NCBI RefSeq assembly: GCF_002387245.1
Contig: NZ_DGLD01000023.1
Coordinates: forward strand, 1-59,106
From: Brevundimonas sp. UBA4553
Lineage (GTDB): Bacteria; Pseudomonadota; Alphaproteobacteria; Caulobacterales; Caulobacteraceae
Direction of reading: 5' to 3'
Length of the DNA stretch: 59,106 nucleotides
In this document: piece by piece, positions 9,047 through 17,469 of the stretch
Position numbering within the stretch: the first letter of the stretch is position 1
How the letters are laid out: each line of letters begins with the position of its first letter
The notes under the pieces: model-generated
Database searches by the model: none
Seen by the model: the letters and a program-made list of their open reading frames with translations, nothing else
Told to the model about the DNA's origin: nothing
Position numbers and translations under genes: made by a program

Positions 9047-9832
9047 ATGACGCACGCCCTCGAGATCGACCTCGCCTCCGGCGCCCTCGCCGAAATCATC
9101 GCCGACATCGCCGAGGAGGCTGCGCGTCTCATCCTGCCCTACTGGCGCAGCAACACCGCTGTTGAAACGAAGGCCGACGCCAGCCCGGTGACCGAGGCCG
9201 ACCGCGCCGCCGAGGCTCTGATCCTCAAGCGGCTGCGAGAGCATTGGCCCGAGGTCGAGGCGGTGGCGGAAGAGGCTGCGGCCGCGGACGGCGTGCCGGC
9301 TGCGGTCGGGGACTGGTTCTGGCTGATCGACCCGCTGGACGGGACCCGGGGCTTTGTCCAGGGGCGGGAGAGCTTCACCGTGAATATCGCGTTGATCCAC
9401 GGCGTCGCGCCAGTGGCCGGCGTGGTGACGGCCCCGGCCCTAGGCGTCACCTGGGCGTCGACGGCCCCCGGCAAGGGCGCCGTCAGACGGGCGCTTGGAG
9501 AAGCCTGGCGATCCATCCAGGTTCGCGATCGCCCCGAGGACGGGATCGCCCTCGTTAGCCACAGCATCAGCGACGAAGAGGCGCAGCGCCTGGCCGCCCG
9601 TCAGGGGTGCAACCGGTGGCAAGGCACGGACTCGTCGCTCAAATTCTGCATGATCGCCGAGGGGCGCTTCGACGCCTACCCTCGCCTTGGCCCGACGAAC
9701 GAGTGGGATACGGCGGCGGGGCAGGCGGTGCTGGAGGCCGCAGGCGGGCGGGTGTTGGGCGCCGATGGCTTGCGGTTGGCCTATCGCAAGCCCGGCTTCC
9801 TAAACGGCGCCTTTACGGCGCTGGGCGGCTGA
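9047..9832 (+). CDS. cysQ: 3'(2'),5'-bisphosphate nucleotidase, inositol monophosphatase family
   Basis: 261 residues from ATG 9047. The Li-sensitive phosphatase motifs are present: Glu75-Glu76, LIDPLDGTRGF (Asp95, Asp98, Thr100) and the late EWDTAAGQAVLEAAGG metal site. DPLDGTRGF with this length is closer to CysQ than to inositol or histidinol phosphatases. CysQ clears 3'-phosphoadenosine 5'-phosphate from sulfate assimilation. An upstream TTG at 9002 keeps the frame open, but it has no clear ribosome site. The gene is divergent from chpT and converges on the reductase-like gene with only 8 bases between. Histidinol-phosphatase activity cannot be excluded. Confidence 0.83.
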   Translation: MTHALEIDLASGALAEIIADIAEEAARLILPYWRSNTAVETKADASPVTEADRAAEALILKRLREHWPEVEAVAEEAAAADGVPAAVGDWFWLIDPLDGTRGFVQGRESFTVNIALIHGVAPVAGVVTAPALGVTWASTAPGKGAVRRALGEAWRSIQVRDRPEDGIALVSHSISDEEAQRLAARQGCNRWQGTDSSLKFCMIAEGRFDAYPRLGPTNEWDTAAGQAVLEAAGGRVLGADGLRLAYRKPGFLNGAFTALGG

Positions 9833-9840
9833 GGCTGTCC

Positions 9841-10758
9841 TCAGGCGGCGGCTGAACCGACGCGCGCCATCTCGATCTGGGCCGACAGACCGGGCGGCAG
9901 GTCGCGTTCCGGCACGACGGCGAGGGCTTCCATCCGTTCCGGATTGACCGCGCTGACCATGACGCTGGCGATGGCCGGGTCTGTCAGGGTGAAGGCCAGG
10001 CAGATGGATTCCGCGTTCCAGTTCGGAGTCTGATGCAGGAAAGCGAACGATCCCGCATTGGCCAGGCCCGGATCGGTGTTCTTGGCACCAAAGCCGAAGA
10101 GACCCTTCTTCCTGGGCGCTGTTCCCGCGCCAGCGGCCTTGCGCTCGGTGGACAGGCTTTCCGGGAAGTAGTCGTAGGTGAAGATGGCCATGTCGCGCTC
10201 GCGCGCGGCCCGCATCCGTGACCGGATGCGCCACTCCACATTGGCGTGGAAGGGCGTGTAGAGGACGTCGAACGCTCCCGTCGACACGTAGACGTCCATG
10301 ACCGGCGCGTCGCCGGACACGCCGAGCAGCCGGACGTGGCCGGCCTTGCGCTGAGCCTTGAGCACGATCAGCGAGGCCTGGGGCAGTTCGTCGTCGGCGG
10401 GTTCGTCCAGCACGGCGACGTCGAACCAGCCCAACCCCGAAGCGTGCAGCGCCTGGTCGATGGACCCGCTCAGGCCCTCGGCCGAAAAGTCGCGAAATCC
10501 CTTTCTGCGTCCGTCGCCGACGCCGAGGGTCAGGCCGACGCAGACCAGTCGCCGCTCGACGTGGCCCAGGGCCTCGCCGACGATTTCGGCCAAAACGGGG
10601 TCGGCGTTCTCGAGGTGGTAGCTGTTCACCCCGGCTTCGAGCGCGGTGAAGATCAGTTCGCTGACGGCGGCGCGGCCGCGCCCGAGCGCCTCGGTTCCCA
10701 GGCAGAGGGTGAGGTTCGAGACCGCCGCGCCGGATGTGCCGAACGGACGATAGCGCAC
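9841..10758 (-). CDS. Degenerate aldo/keto reductase-fold protein
   Basis: 305 residues. The start (RPFGTSGAAVSNLTLCLG) and the segment KAGHVRLLGVSG (about residues 138-149) place it in the aldo/keto reductase superfamily. The catalytic tetrad seems lost. The usual DTAxxYG is replaced by HLENADP (His48 at the Asp position, no Tyr), the Lys of the ATK strand is Thr or Leu near residue 77, and the His of the LHxPD strand is Asp118. It is therefore probably not a working NADPH reductase but may keep cofactor or partner binding. It is two bases downstream of the bolA gene, so the two are co-transcribed. I know of no assigned role for such variants. Confidence 0.8.
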   Translation of the reverse strand: MRYRPFGTSGAAVSNLTLCLGTEALGRGRAAVSELIFTALEAGVNSYHLENADPVLAEIVGEALGHVERRLVCVGLTLGVGDGRRKGFRDFSAEGLSGSIDQALHASGLGWFDVAVLDEPADDELPQASLIVLKAQRKAGHVRLLGVSGDAPVMDVYVSTGAFDVLYTPFHANVEWRIRSRMRAARERDMAIFTYDYFPESLSTERKAAGAGTAPRKKGLFGFGAKNTDPGLANAGSFAFLHQTPNWNAESICLAFTLTDPAIASVMVSAVNPERMEALAVVPERDLPPGLSAQIEMARVGSAAA

Positions 10759-10760
10759 GG

Positions 10761-11003
10761 TCAGCCCGCCTCGACGGGAGCCGAGGTCTCCAGCGCCAGG
10801 GCGTGAAGCTCACCGCCCATCTGCCCCTTCAGCGCGCCGTAAACCAGCTGATGCTGTCGCACGCGCGGCAGCCCCCTGAAGGCGGTCGAAACGATCCGTG
10901 CGCGATAGTGGTCGCCGTCGCCGGCCAGATCCTCGATGGCGATGTCCGCATCGGGGAAGGCCTCCACCAGATGGGCGCGCAGGACGTCGGCGGACATAGG
11001 CAT
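10761..11003 (-). CDS. BolA/IbaG-family protein
   Basis: 80 residues covering the whole BolA fold, including FRGLPRVRQHQLVYGALKGQM with the conserved helix-turn-helix and the late His. BolA proteins pair with monothiol glutaredoxins in iron-sulfur cluster handling and stress response. No glutaredoxin gene is in this window. ATG 11003 has GAGAG at six bases, favouring it over the ATG two codons later. The stop is two bases from the start of the reductase-fold gene downstream. Confidence 0.86.
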   Translation of the reverse strand: MPMSADVLRAHLVEAFPDADIAIEDLAGDGDHYRARIVSTAFRGLPRVRQHQLVYGALKGQMGGELHALALETSAPVEAG

Positions 11004-11069
11004 GGGGAACTCTCGAAGAAACGCTCGGGGACTGTGAACTGTAAATCTTAATGAGGGCTGCGGTCGCTG

Positions 11070-11594
11070 TCAGCCCGCCTGCGCTCGGGGCCGTTGATAC
11101 AGGGTGACGAGGGAGCCCTTGTAGTCGGCTTCGGCGTAGGGGTTATAGCCGACGCGCCCGGCCAACCTGACGGAGGGCGTGTTGTCAGGCGAGATCATGC
11201 AGACGGTGCGCCCTTCCGGCCTGTGGGCGTCGGCCCAGGCCAGGGCGGCCTGCAAAGCCTCGAGCGCCAGGCCCTGACCCTGGAAGGCAGGGGCGACGCC
11301 CCAGCCCAGTTCCGGGGCGTCGAAGGCCGGCGTCATCTCGCGGCGATAGTCCAGCACCCCGACGCTGCCGACATAGGCGCCCGTGTTGATCTCGCGGATC
11401 GACCAGTTGCCATAGCCCTTGGCCTGCCAGTGACCGAGATCGCGCAGCAGACGGAACCAGACCTCCTCCTCAGACAGACCGCGTCCCATGATATGGTGGG
11501 TGAAGTCGGCGTCGGCCCACAGGGCGATCAGGTCGTCCAGGTCGCTGACCGCGACGGGCGTCAGGGTCAGGCGGGCGGTGGTCAGAACAGTCAC
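11070..11594 (-). CDS. GNAT-family N-acetyltransferase (RimJ/RimL type)
   Basis: 174 residues with the pattern of the Acetyltransf_3 group. It has LTTARLTLTPV at the N-terminus, YVGSVGVLDYRRE in the middle, and ELGWGVAPAFQGQGLALEALQAAL for the acetyl-CoA loop (Q/G-x-x-G-x-A type). SVRLAGRVGY comes near the end. These enzymes acetylate protein N-termini or small molecules; the substrate is unknown. Translation starts at GTG 11594 in a GTGA overlap with the radC stop codon, so the two are translationally coupled. Confidence 0.85.
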   Translation of the reverse strand: MTVLTTARLTLTPVAVSDLDDLIALWADADFTHHIMGRGLSEEEVWFRLLRDLGHWQAKGYGNWSIREINTGAYVGSVGVLDYRREMTPAFDAPELGWGVAPAFQGQGLALEALQAALAWADAHRPEGRTVCMISPDNTPSVRLAGRVGYNPYAEADYKGSLVTLYQRPRAQAG

Positions 11595-12322
11595 ATCAAA
11601 CCCAGTTGCTTGAAGCTGGCCACGCCTTCGCGGCCGACGATGAGGTGGTCGTGAACCTGAAGGCTGAGCGAGCGCGCGGCCTCGATCACCTGCCTAGTCA
11701 TGTCGATGTCGGCGCGGCTGGGGGTCGGGTCGCCCGACGGGTGATTGTGGACGATGATCATGGCGCTGGCCGACAGCTCCAGCGCGCGACGTACTACCTC
11801 GCGCGGATAGACCGGGGCGTGATCGACGGTGCCCCGGTTCTGGATCTCGTCGAGGATCAGCTGGTTCTTCTTGTCGAGATAGAGGACGCGGAACTGCTCG
11901 CGCGGTTCGTGCTGGAGGCTGAGCCGGACGTAGGCCAGCAGGGCGGTCCAGGAGGAGATGACGGTGCGCTTGTTGGCCTCCTCCTTGGCCACACGACGCG
12001 AGACCTCGTGCAGGGCGGCCAGGTCCAGGGCGGTCTCGGCGCCGACCCCCTTGGAACGACCACGGGAATCCTCGGACCGGACCGTCATCAGGTCCTCGAC
12101 CGAGGCGGCCAGGACGGCGGCCAGCGAGCCGAACCGGGTCAGCAGGGCCTTGGCGATCGGCTTGACGTCGCCCTGCGGCTGATTGCGGAACAGAAACAGC
12201 TCCAGCAGTTCGTAGTCAGGCAGGTGATGGAGGCCGGCCGTTCGCGCACGTTCGCGCAGCCGCTCGCGATGACCGGCGTGGTGCGGTTTGGCCTTCGGCG
12301 TTTCCGGCGGTTGATCGAGCAT
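11591..12322 (-). CDS. radC: RadC/JAB-domain protein
   Basis: 243 residues. The N-terminus has helix-hairpin-helix-like segments (YELLELFLFRN at about residues 38-48), and the C-terminal JAB/MPN+ domain carries the zinc motif HNHPSGDPTPSRAD with an upstream Glu. The family was named for DNA repair, but its biochemical role remains unclear. It lies 26 bases downstream of map and is coupled to a GNAT gene. Its ribosome site GGGGGAGG forms the 3' arm of a small hairpin (12324-12343), which might reduce its translation. Confidence 0.9.
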   Translation of the reverse strand: MLDQPPETPKAKPHHAGHRERLRERARTAGLHHLPDYELLELFLFRNQPQGDVKPIAKALLTRFGSLAAVLAASVEDLMTVRSEDSRGRSKGVGAETALDLAALHEVSRRVAKEEANKRTVISSWTALLAYVRLSLQHEPREQFRVLYLDKKNQLILDEIQNRGTVDHAPVYPREVVRRALELSASAMIIVHNHPSGDPTPSRADIDMTRQVIEAARSLSLQVHDHLIVGREGVASFKQLGLM

Positions 12323-12348
12323 CAGCCTCCCCCGAGAGGGAGACTAGC

Positions 12349-13170
12349 TCAGAATTTCGGGCGGAACAGGCCCTTCGGCGAGGCCGAGAAGATTTCCAGT
12401 CCGTCCTCGGTCACCCCGATGGTGTGCTCGCATTGGGACGACAGCGACTTGTCGCGGGTCACGGCGGTCCAGCCGTCGGACAGGACCTTCACCGCCGGCT
12501 TGCCCAGGTTCACCATCGGTTCGACGGTGAAGAACATCCCCGGCTTCAGCACGGCCCCCTCGCCGCGCCGGCCGTAGTGCAGGACATTGGGGCTGTCGTG
12601 GAAGACGCGGCCGATGCCGTGGCCGCAGAAGTCGCGGACCACGCTCATGCGCTGGGCTTCCACGAACTTCTGGATGGCGTAGCCGATGTCGCCGAAGGTG
12701 TTGCCCGGCTTGACCTGGGCCAGGCCCAGTTCAAGCGAGTCATAGGTGACCTCGATCAGCTTCCTGGCGCGAGCATTGACTTCGCCGACCGGATACATCC
12801 GGCTTGAGTCGCCGTGCCAGCCGTCGACGATGACCGTGTGGTCGATGTTGACGATGTCGCCTTCCTTCAGGACCTTGTCGCCGGGAATGCCGTGACAGAC
12901 GACGTGGTTGATCGAGGTGCAGACGGTCTTGGTGTAGCCCTTGTAGCCGAGGCAGGCGGGGATGCCGCCGCGGGCCAGGGTGAATTCGCGCACGAGGTCG
13001 TCGAGCTCGCCGGTGGTGACGCCGGGCTTCACGTGCTCGCCGATCATGTCCAGCGCCTCGGCCACCAGACGGCCGGCCTTGCGCATGCCCTCGAAGGCGG
13101 CCGCGTCGTGGATGCGGATCTCGTGGCTGCGGACGAAGGCGTCGTTATCCAGGTCGGGGGTCTCGTACAT
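12349..13170 (-). CDS. map: Methionine aminopeptidase, type I
   Basis: About 273 residues. It removes the initiator Met from nascent proteins. The metal ligands are recognisable in the usual order: Asp in NIDHTVIVDGWHGDSS (two Asp), His in FCGHGIGRVFHD, Glu in FTVEPMVN and the late Glu in SQCEHTIGVTEDG. The start MYETPDLDND at 13170 is preferred; the frame stays open for 26 more codons with no clear ribosome site. It is divergent from the CinA-like gene. Confidence 0.95.
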   Translation of the reverse strand: MYETPDLDNDAFVRSHEIRIHDAAAFEGMRKAGRLVAEALDMIGEHVKPGVTTGELDDLVREFTLARGGIPACLGYKGYTKTVCTSINHVVCHGIPGDKVLKEGDIVNIDHTVIVDGWHGDSSRMYPVGEVNARARKLIEVTYDSLELGLAQVKPGNTFGDIGYAIQKFVEAQRMSVVRDFCGHGIGRVFHDSPNVLHYGRRGEGAVLKPGMFFTVEPMVNLGKPAVKVLSDGWTAVTRDKSLSSQCEHTIGVTEDGLEIFSASPKGLFRPKF

Positions 13171-13311
13171 GATCTGCTTTCGGGCGCGCCGCTGGAGAAA
13201 GGGGGGCGGCAGGGCTGCTTCTTGGGGGTCAGATGGCGAGACTAGCACAAAACCTCAACCCCGTCAGGCGGCGCCGATGACGCGGGGTAAGGCGGCGCCT
13301 ATCTGGGGAGG

Positions 13312-14070
13312 ATGACCGATCACCCCGCCCCCACCGCCGCCGTCCTGATCATCGGGGACGAGATCCTGTCCGGCCGGACCCAGGACGTGAACCTGAACGC
13401 CATCGCCCGGTTTCTGGCGCCGCTGGGGATCGACCTGATGGAGGCGCGCACGGTCGGTGACCGGCAGGATCAGATCGTGGCGGCGCTGAACGCCCTGCGG
13501 AGCGCCCATGACCATGTCTTCACCACCGGGGGCATAGGCCCTACCCACGACGACATCACCGCCGACGCCGTGGGGGCGGCCTTCGGCGTGGCGGTGAGCG
13601 AACACCCGGAAGCCCTGGCTATCCTGGAGCGGCGCTACGGGCCGGGCGAGTTCACCGCGGCGCGGCGGCGCATGGCCCGCATCCCCGAGGGAGGAAGCCT
13701 GATCGCCAACCCGGTGACCGACGCGCCGGGCTTCCAGATCGGCAATGTCTTCGTCATGGCGGGCGTGCCCAGGATCATGGAGGCCATGCTGCAGGACGTG
13801 GCCCCGCGGCTGGCCGCCGGGACAGTGGTCCATAGCCGCGCCATCCGCGTCGTGGGGGTGGGCGAAAGCGCCATCGCGGACGTCCTGAGAGCCGCCGCCG
13901 AGGGGCGGCCCGACCTGTCCTTCGGCTCCTATCCCTTTGGCTTCGGCGGCGACCAAACGGTGGGAACCCAGCTGGTGATTCGTGGCCGTGACGGCCGGAA
14001 AGTTGACGCGGCGGAACATGATCTTTCTCAAGAACTGCGTTCTTTGGGCATTGATATTGCCGTAACGTAA
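13312..14070 (+). CDS. CinA N-terminal-like (MoCF-biosynthesis fold) protein
   Basis: 252 residues made of the molybdopterin-binding fold found at the N-terminus of CinA: IIGDEILSGRTQDVN near residues 13-27, FTTGGIGPTHDDIT near residues 70-83 and ANPVTDAPGF near residue 130. It lacks the C-terminal nicotinamide-nucleotide amidase domain of full CinA, so it is the short stand-alone form common in alphaproteobacteria. The function is uncertain (pyrophosphatase on ADP-ribose or related molecules in some relatives). Oddly, the GGGGAGG ribosome site directly abuts ATG 13312. Confidence 0.82.
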   Translation: MTDHPAPTAAVLIIGDEILSGRTQDVNLNAIARFLAPLGIDLMEARTVGDRQDQIVAALNALRSAHDHVFTTGGIGPTHDDITADAVGAAFGVAVSEHPEALAILERRYGPGEFTAARRRMARIPEGGSLIANPVTDAPGFQIGNVFVMAGVPRIMEAMLQDVAPRLAAGTVVHSRAIRVVGVGESAIADVLRAAAEGRPDLSFGSYPFGFGGDQTVGTQLVIRGRDGRKVDAAEHDLSQELRSLGIDIAVT

Positions 14071-14252
14071 CCTCACCAAGGTGTGAAATTGTGCGACTTC
14101 GCCGCCACGGTTTCGCCGATTTGCGGTCCGACAGGGGCCTTGGGCGCAACGCTTTCACGACATAGGCGCTGTGGCTGCTAGCGTCGCCTCCCTCCCCGAA
14201 CAACGACCCGTCGCATCAGTAAGGACGGGCGGTCCCACATAGGTGAAACAGT

Positions 14253-15545
14253 ATGACTCCCAGGAACATGGTTCGCATCAGCGGCCTCGCGGTCCTTATG
14301 GCCTCCGTGGCCGCGCCGGCGTTTGCCGGATCCTTCTATCTGCAGGAACAGTCGGTGCGCGGCGCCGGTCGCGCCTTCTCGGGTGAAGCCGCCGACCGCG
14401 GCACGGGCTCGATGTGGTGGAACCCCGCCGCCATCGCCCGCAGCGGCCGCGAGCTGTCGTTCGGCATGCACGCCATCCGCATCGGCTCCGAGGTGAAGAA
14501 CAACGGCTCCTACGTCACCTATCCGGGCGGCGCCAATGTGCCGGTGGTCAACCCGCGCAACACCGAAGTCGATCCGATCGAAAGCGGCCTGGTGCCGAAC
14601 TTCGCCTTCTCCACTCCGATCGGCGACCGCTTCGCCGTCGGCGTTTCGGTGGCCGCCCCCTATAATTTCACCACGAAGTACGAGCCGGGTTCGTTCGCCC
14701 GCTACGACGCCCTGACCTCGGAGCTTCGCTCGGGCGACGCCAGCCTGACCGTGGCCTATCAGGTCAACGACTGGCTGGACGTCGGCGCCGGCGTGAACGC
14801 CCAGTACGTCAAGGCCAAGCTGACCTCGGCCATGCCGTCGGTCTCGCCCCTTCTGCCCGACGGCTCGTCCTCGCTGGAAGGCGACGGCTGGGACTTCGGC
14901 TGGAACGTCGGCGCCCAGGTGCACAAGGGCCCGTGGGACTTCGGCCTGTCCTATCGCTCGGCCATCGAGCATGAACTGGACGGCGACGTGAACATCGTCC
15001 TGACCGGCCCCCTGGCGCCCAACAGCGTCTCGACCGGCGGCATGGCCAGCTTCAACACCCCGTGGTTCGCCTCGGCCTCGGTCCGTTACGCCGTCAACGA
15101 CAAGCTGACCCTGAACGCCCAGGTCAACCGCATCGGCTGGTCCGAGTTCGACGCCATCAACGTCGAGTACCCGAACGGCGGCGACTCGATCCATCAGGAC
15201 TACAAGGACGTCACCACGGGCGCGATCGGCCTGGACTACGCCTTCAGCGACAAGACCACCCTGCGCGCCGGCGTCGGCTATGATCCGACCCCGACCCGCG
15301 ACAGCCTGCGCACGGCCCGTATCCCGGACGCTGACCGCTGGCTGTTCTCGGTCGGCGGTTCGACCGAGGTGACCGAGGGCGTGACCTTCGACGCCGGCCT
15401 GACCTACATCGCCTTCAGCGACTCGGAGATCTACGACGACCGCACCTTCTATGCGGGCACGCCGGCGGCGGTGACCTCGCATCTGCGCGGGACGGCCGAG
15501 GGTTCGGCCCTGGTCGCCTCGCTGGGAGCGCGCTGGGCCTTCTGA
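14253..15545 (+). CDS. OmpP1/FadL-family outer-membrane transport protein
   Basis: 430 residues with a signal peptide ending at APAFA (about residue 25). The mature N-terminus GSFYLQEQSVRGAGRAFSG and the WWNPAAIA motif near residue 60 are typical of FadL, which carries long-chain fatty acids or hydrophobic compounds across the outer membrane. The barrel ends in ARWAF. An AGGTGA ribosome site precedes ATG 14253, and about 180 noncoding bases upstream should hold its promoter. A clear terminator follows. No fatty-acid degradation gene is adjacent, so the substrate is open. Confidence 0.92.
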   Translation: MTPRNMVRISGLAVLMASVAAPAFAGSFYLQEQSVRGAGRAFSGEAADRGTGSMWWNPAAIARSGRELSFGMHAIRIGSEVKNNGSYVTYPGGANVPVVNPRNTEVDPIESGLVPNFAFSTPIGDRFAVGVSVAAPYNFTTKYEPGSFARYDALTSELRSGDASLTVAYQVNDWLDVGAGVNAQYVKAKLTSAMPSVSPLLPDGSSSLEGDGWDFGWNVGAQVHKGPWDFGLSYRSAIEHELDGDVNIVLTGPLAPNSVSTGGMASFNTPWFASASVRYAVNDKLTLNAQVNRIGWSEFDAINVEYPNGGDSIHQDYKDVTTGAIGLDYAFSDKTTLRAGVGYDPTPTRDSLRTARIPDADRWLFSVGGSTEVTEGVTFDAGLTYIAFSDSEIYDDRTFYAGTPAAVTSHLRGTAEGSALVASLGARWAF

Positions 15546-15570
15546 TCCGGCGACATCGCGAACCGGAATG

Positions 15571-15601
15571 CGGCGGCTCTCTTGCGGGGGCCGCCGTTTT
15601 T
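15571..15601 (+). terminator. Rho-independent terminator of the FadL-type gene
   Basis: A seven-bp stem (CGGCGGC at 15571-15577 pairing with GCCGCCG at 15590-15596) is followed by five T. It lies 26 bases after the stop codon. Confidence 0.85.
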
Positions 15602-15897
15602 CATGAGCGGGATTGCACGGCGCCGCGAAAAAAACAGTGCAATTGGTGCAAGGGACGCCGACGGGAAGGTCGGCCCGGGCGGGGGCCAGAGGTGAGGTCG
15701 CGCGGCGAAAGCTGCGAAGCGGGGCGTCTGGGCGGTCATGCATGCAGTCTAGGCGCGGGTTGAACCTCGGCGCGCAAAATGGATGAAAGCGGGGCTAGGG
15801 CGTTGTTTTCACAGAAGGTGGACTGCGAGGTCTGGAGCGGATGGCGCTCGAGAAATCTTCTCCCATCGGGAGAGGGTGGACGGGGACGGTGAAATTG
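15602..15897. other. Noncoding gap between two convergent terminators
   Basis: No convincing gene. It holds a seven-A run near 15630, a direct repeat GTGCAA-TTG-GTGCAA just after it, and a small palindrome TCTCCC-ATC-GGGAGA at 15859-15873. The last resembles short dispersed hairpins of alphaproteobacterial intergenic regions. Confidence 0.4.
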
Positions 15898-15898
15898 A

Positions 15899-15931
15899 AA
15901 ACGCCGGGCTCTCGAGGAGAGCCCGGCGTTT
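15899..15931 (-). terminator. Strong terminator of the RNA helicase gene
   Basis: A perfect 15-bp stem (15899-15913 with 15917-15931) closes on a three-base loop and is followed on the minus strand by TTTTCAATTTC. It lies 23 bases past the helicase stop codon. Confidence 0.85.
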
Positions 15932-15954
15932 CAGTCCGGTCGCTGAGCGATGGA

Positions 15955-17469
15955 TCAGCCCTGCGAGCCGTAGCCCTTGCCGCCGTTCGACGGGCGGCGA
16001 CGGGGGCGGCGCTTCATTTCGCCGACCGGCTTGGGCTCGGCCGAGGGATTGGCGCGCGGCGACGACTTGGGACGCTCGGCCGCCATCGGGTCGTAGACCG
16101 CGGCCGGACGTTCGGCGTGGTGGGTGCGGTCACGGTTGGCGCCGCCCTTGCGCTGACGGTGCGGCTGACCGCCGCCCTCCGGCTTGACGCCGTCGCGACG
16201 CGGGTTGCGGGCGCGGCCTTCGCCGCCCTCGCCGCCACGTCCGCCGCGACCGCCACGGCCTTCACGTTCGGGCAGGGTGGCCTTCTGCTTGACGCCGGCC
16301 GCCATGATCGAGGCGTCCAACTGGGCCAAGGCCTTGTCGTTGCGGCGATCGACGGCCGGGATCTTCTGGCGCGTGACCTTCTCGATGTCCTTGAGCAGCT
16401 TCATCTCGTCGCCGGCGACGAAGCTGATGGCCGTGCCGTCGGCGCCCGCGCGGGCCGTACGGCCGATGCGGTGGACGTAGGCTTCCGGCACATAGGGCAG
16501 CTCGAAGTTCACCACGTGGGTGACCTTGTCCACGTCGATGCCGCGGGCGGCGATGTCGGTGGCGACCAGAACGCGCAGCTTGCCCTGCTTGAAGGCTTCC
16601 AGGGCGCGTTCGCGTTGCGACTGGCTCTTGTTGCCGTGGATGGCGCCGGCTTCGACGCCGCCGGCCTCCAGGTAGGCCGCGACCTTGTCAGCGCCGTGCT
16701 TGGTCTTGGTGAAGACCAGGCAGCGCGTATAGGCGGGATCGGAGAAGAGTTCGGTCAGCAGGGCGCGCTTGCGGCCCTGTTCAATGTGGATGACCGACTG
16801 CTTGATGCGCTCGACCGTGGTCGACTGCGGCGTGACCTGGACCTTGACCGGGTCCTTCAGCAACTCGCCGGCCAGCTTGCCGATCTCCGACGGCATGGTG
16901 GCCGAGAAGAAGAGGTTCTGACGTTTGGCGGGGATGCGGCTGACGATCTGACGGATGGGCTTGATGAAGCCCAGGTCCAGCATCTGGTCGGCTTCGTCGA
17001 GGACGAAGATTTCCGTCGACGACAGGTCCAGCGTCTTCTGTTGCAGGTGGTCCAGCAGGCGGCCGGGCGCGGCGACCAGGACGTCGAGGCCCTGTTGCAG
17101 GGCGCGTTCCTGCGGGCCGTATTTCACGCCGCCGAAGATGACGGCGACTCGGAAGCCCAGATGGGCGCCGTACTGCTTGAAGCTGTCGGCGATCTGGGTG
17201 GCCAGTTCGCGGGTCGGCGACAGGATCAGGGCGCGCGTGGTGCGCGGCTGGGGCGCGATGCGGTTCTCGGCCAGGCGATGCAGGATCGGCAGGGCGAAGG
17301 CCGCGGTCTTGCCGGTGCCGGTCTGGGCGATGCCCAGCAGGTCCTTGCCCGCCATGACGTCGGGGATGGCCTTGGCCTGGATCGGCGTCGGCTTTTCGTA
17401 GCCGGTCGAAGCCAGCGCCTGGAGAAGGGCCTTGTTCAGGCCCATGGATTCAAAAGTGGTGTTGCTCAC
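15955..17469 (-). CDS. rhlE: DEAD-box ATP-dependent RNA helicase, RhlE type
   Basis: About 504 residues from GTG 17469 (protein start SNTTFESMGLNKALL). The Q motif (GYEKPTPIQ) is at about residues 23-31, motif I AQTGTGKT at 48-55, PTRELA near 85, DEAD at 158-161, SAT at 189-191 and HRIGRTARAG near 320. A long basic, Arg/Gly-rich tail follows, as in RhlE and CsdA relatives that remodel structured RNA in ribosome assembly, RNA decay and cold growth. The internal ATG at 17445 would cut into the conserved N-terminus. A noncoding stretch of more than 300 bases upstream may be a regulated leader. Confidence 0.93.
   Translation of the reverse strand: MSNTTFESMGLNKALLQALASTGYEKPTPIQAKAIPDVMAGKDLLGIAQTGTGKTAAFALPILHRLAENRIAPQPRTTRALILSPTRELATQIADSFKQYGAHLGFRVAVIFGGVKYGPQERALQQGLDVLVAAPGRLLDHLQQKTLDLSSTEIFVLDEADQMLDLGFIKPIRQIVSRIPAKRQNLFFSATMPSEIGKLAGELLKDPVKVQVTPQSTTVERIKQSVIHIEQGRKRALLTELFSDPAYTRCLVFTKTKHGADKVAAYLEAGGVEAGAIHGNKSQSQRERALEAFKQGKLRVLVATDIAARGIDVDKVTHVVNFELPYVPEAYVHRIGRTARAGADGTAISFVAGDEMKLLKDIEKVTRQKIPAVDRRNDKALAQLDASIMAAGVKQKATLPEREGRGGRGGRGGEGGEGRARNPRRDGVKPEGGGQPHRQRKGGANRDRTHHAERPAAVYDPMAAERPKSSPRANPSAEPKPVGEMKRRPRRRPSNGGKGYGSQG

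Noticed and set aside
14178..15743. 521-codon minus-strand frame over the FadL gene
   Set aside because: Gly/Arg/Val-rich shadow; the plus-strand gene has a signal peptide, ribosome site and terminator.
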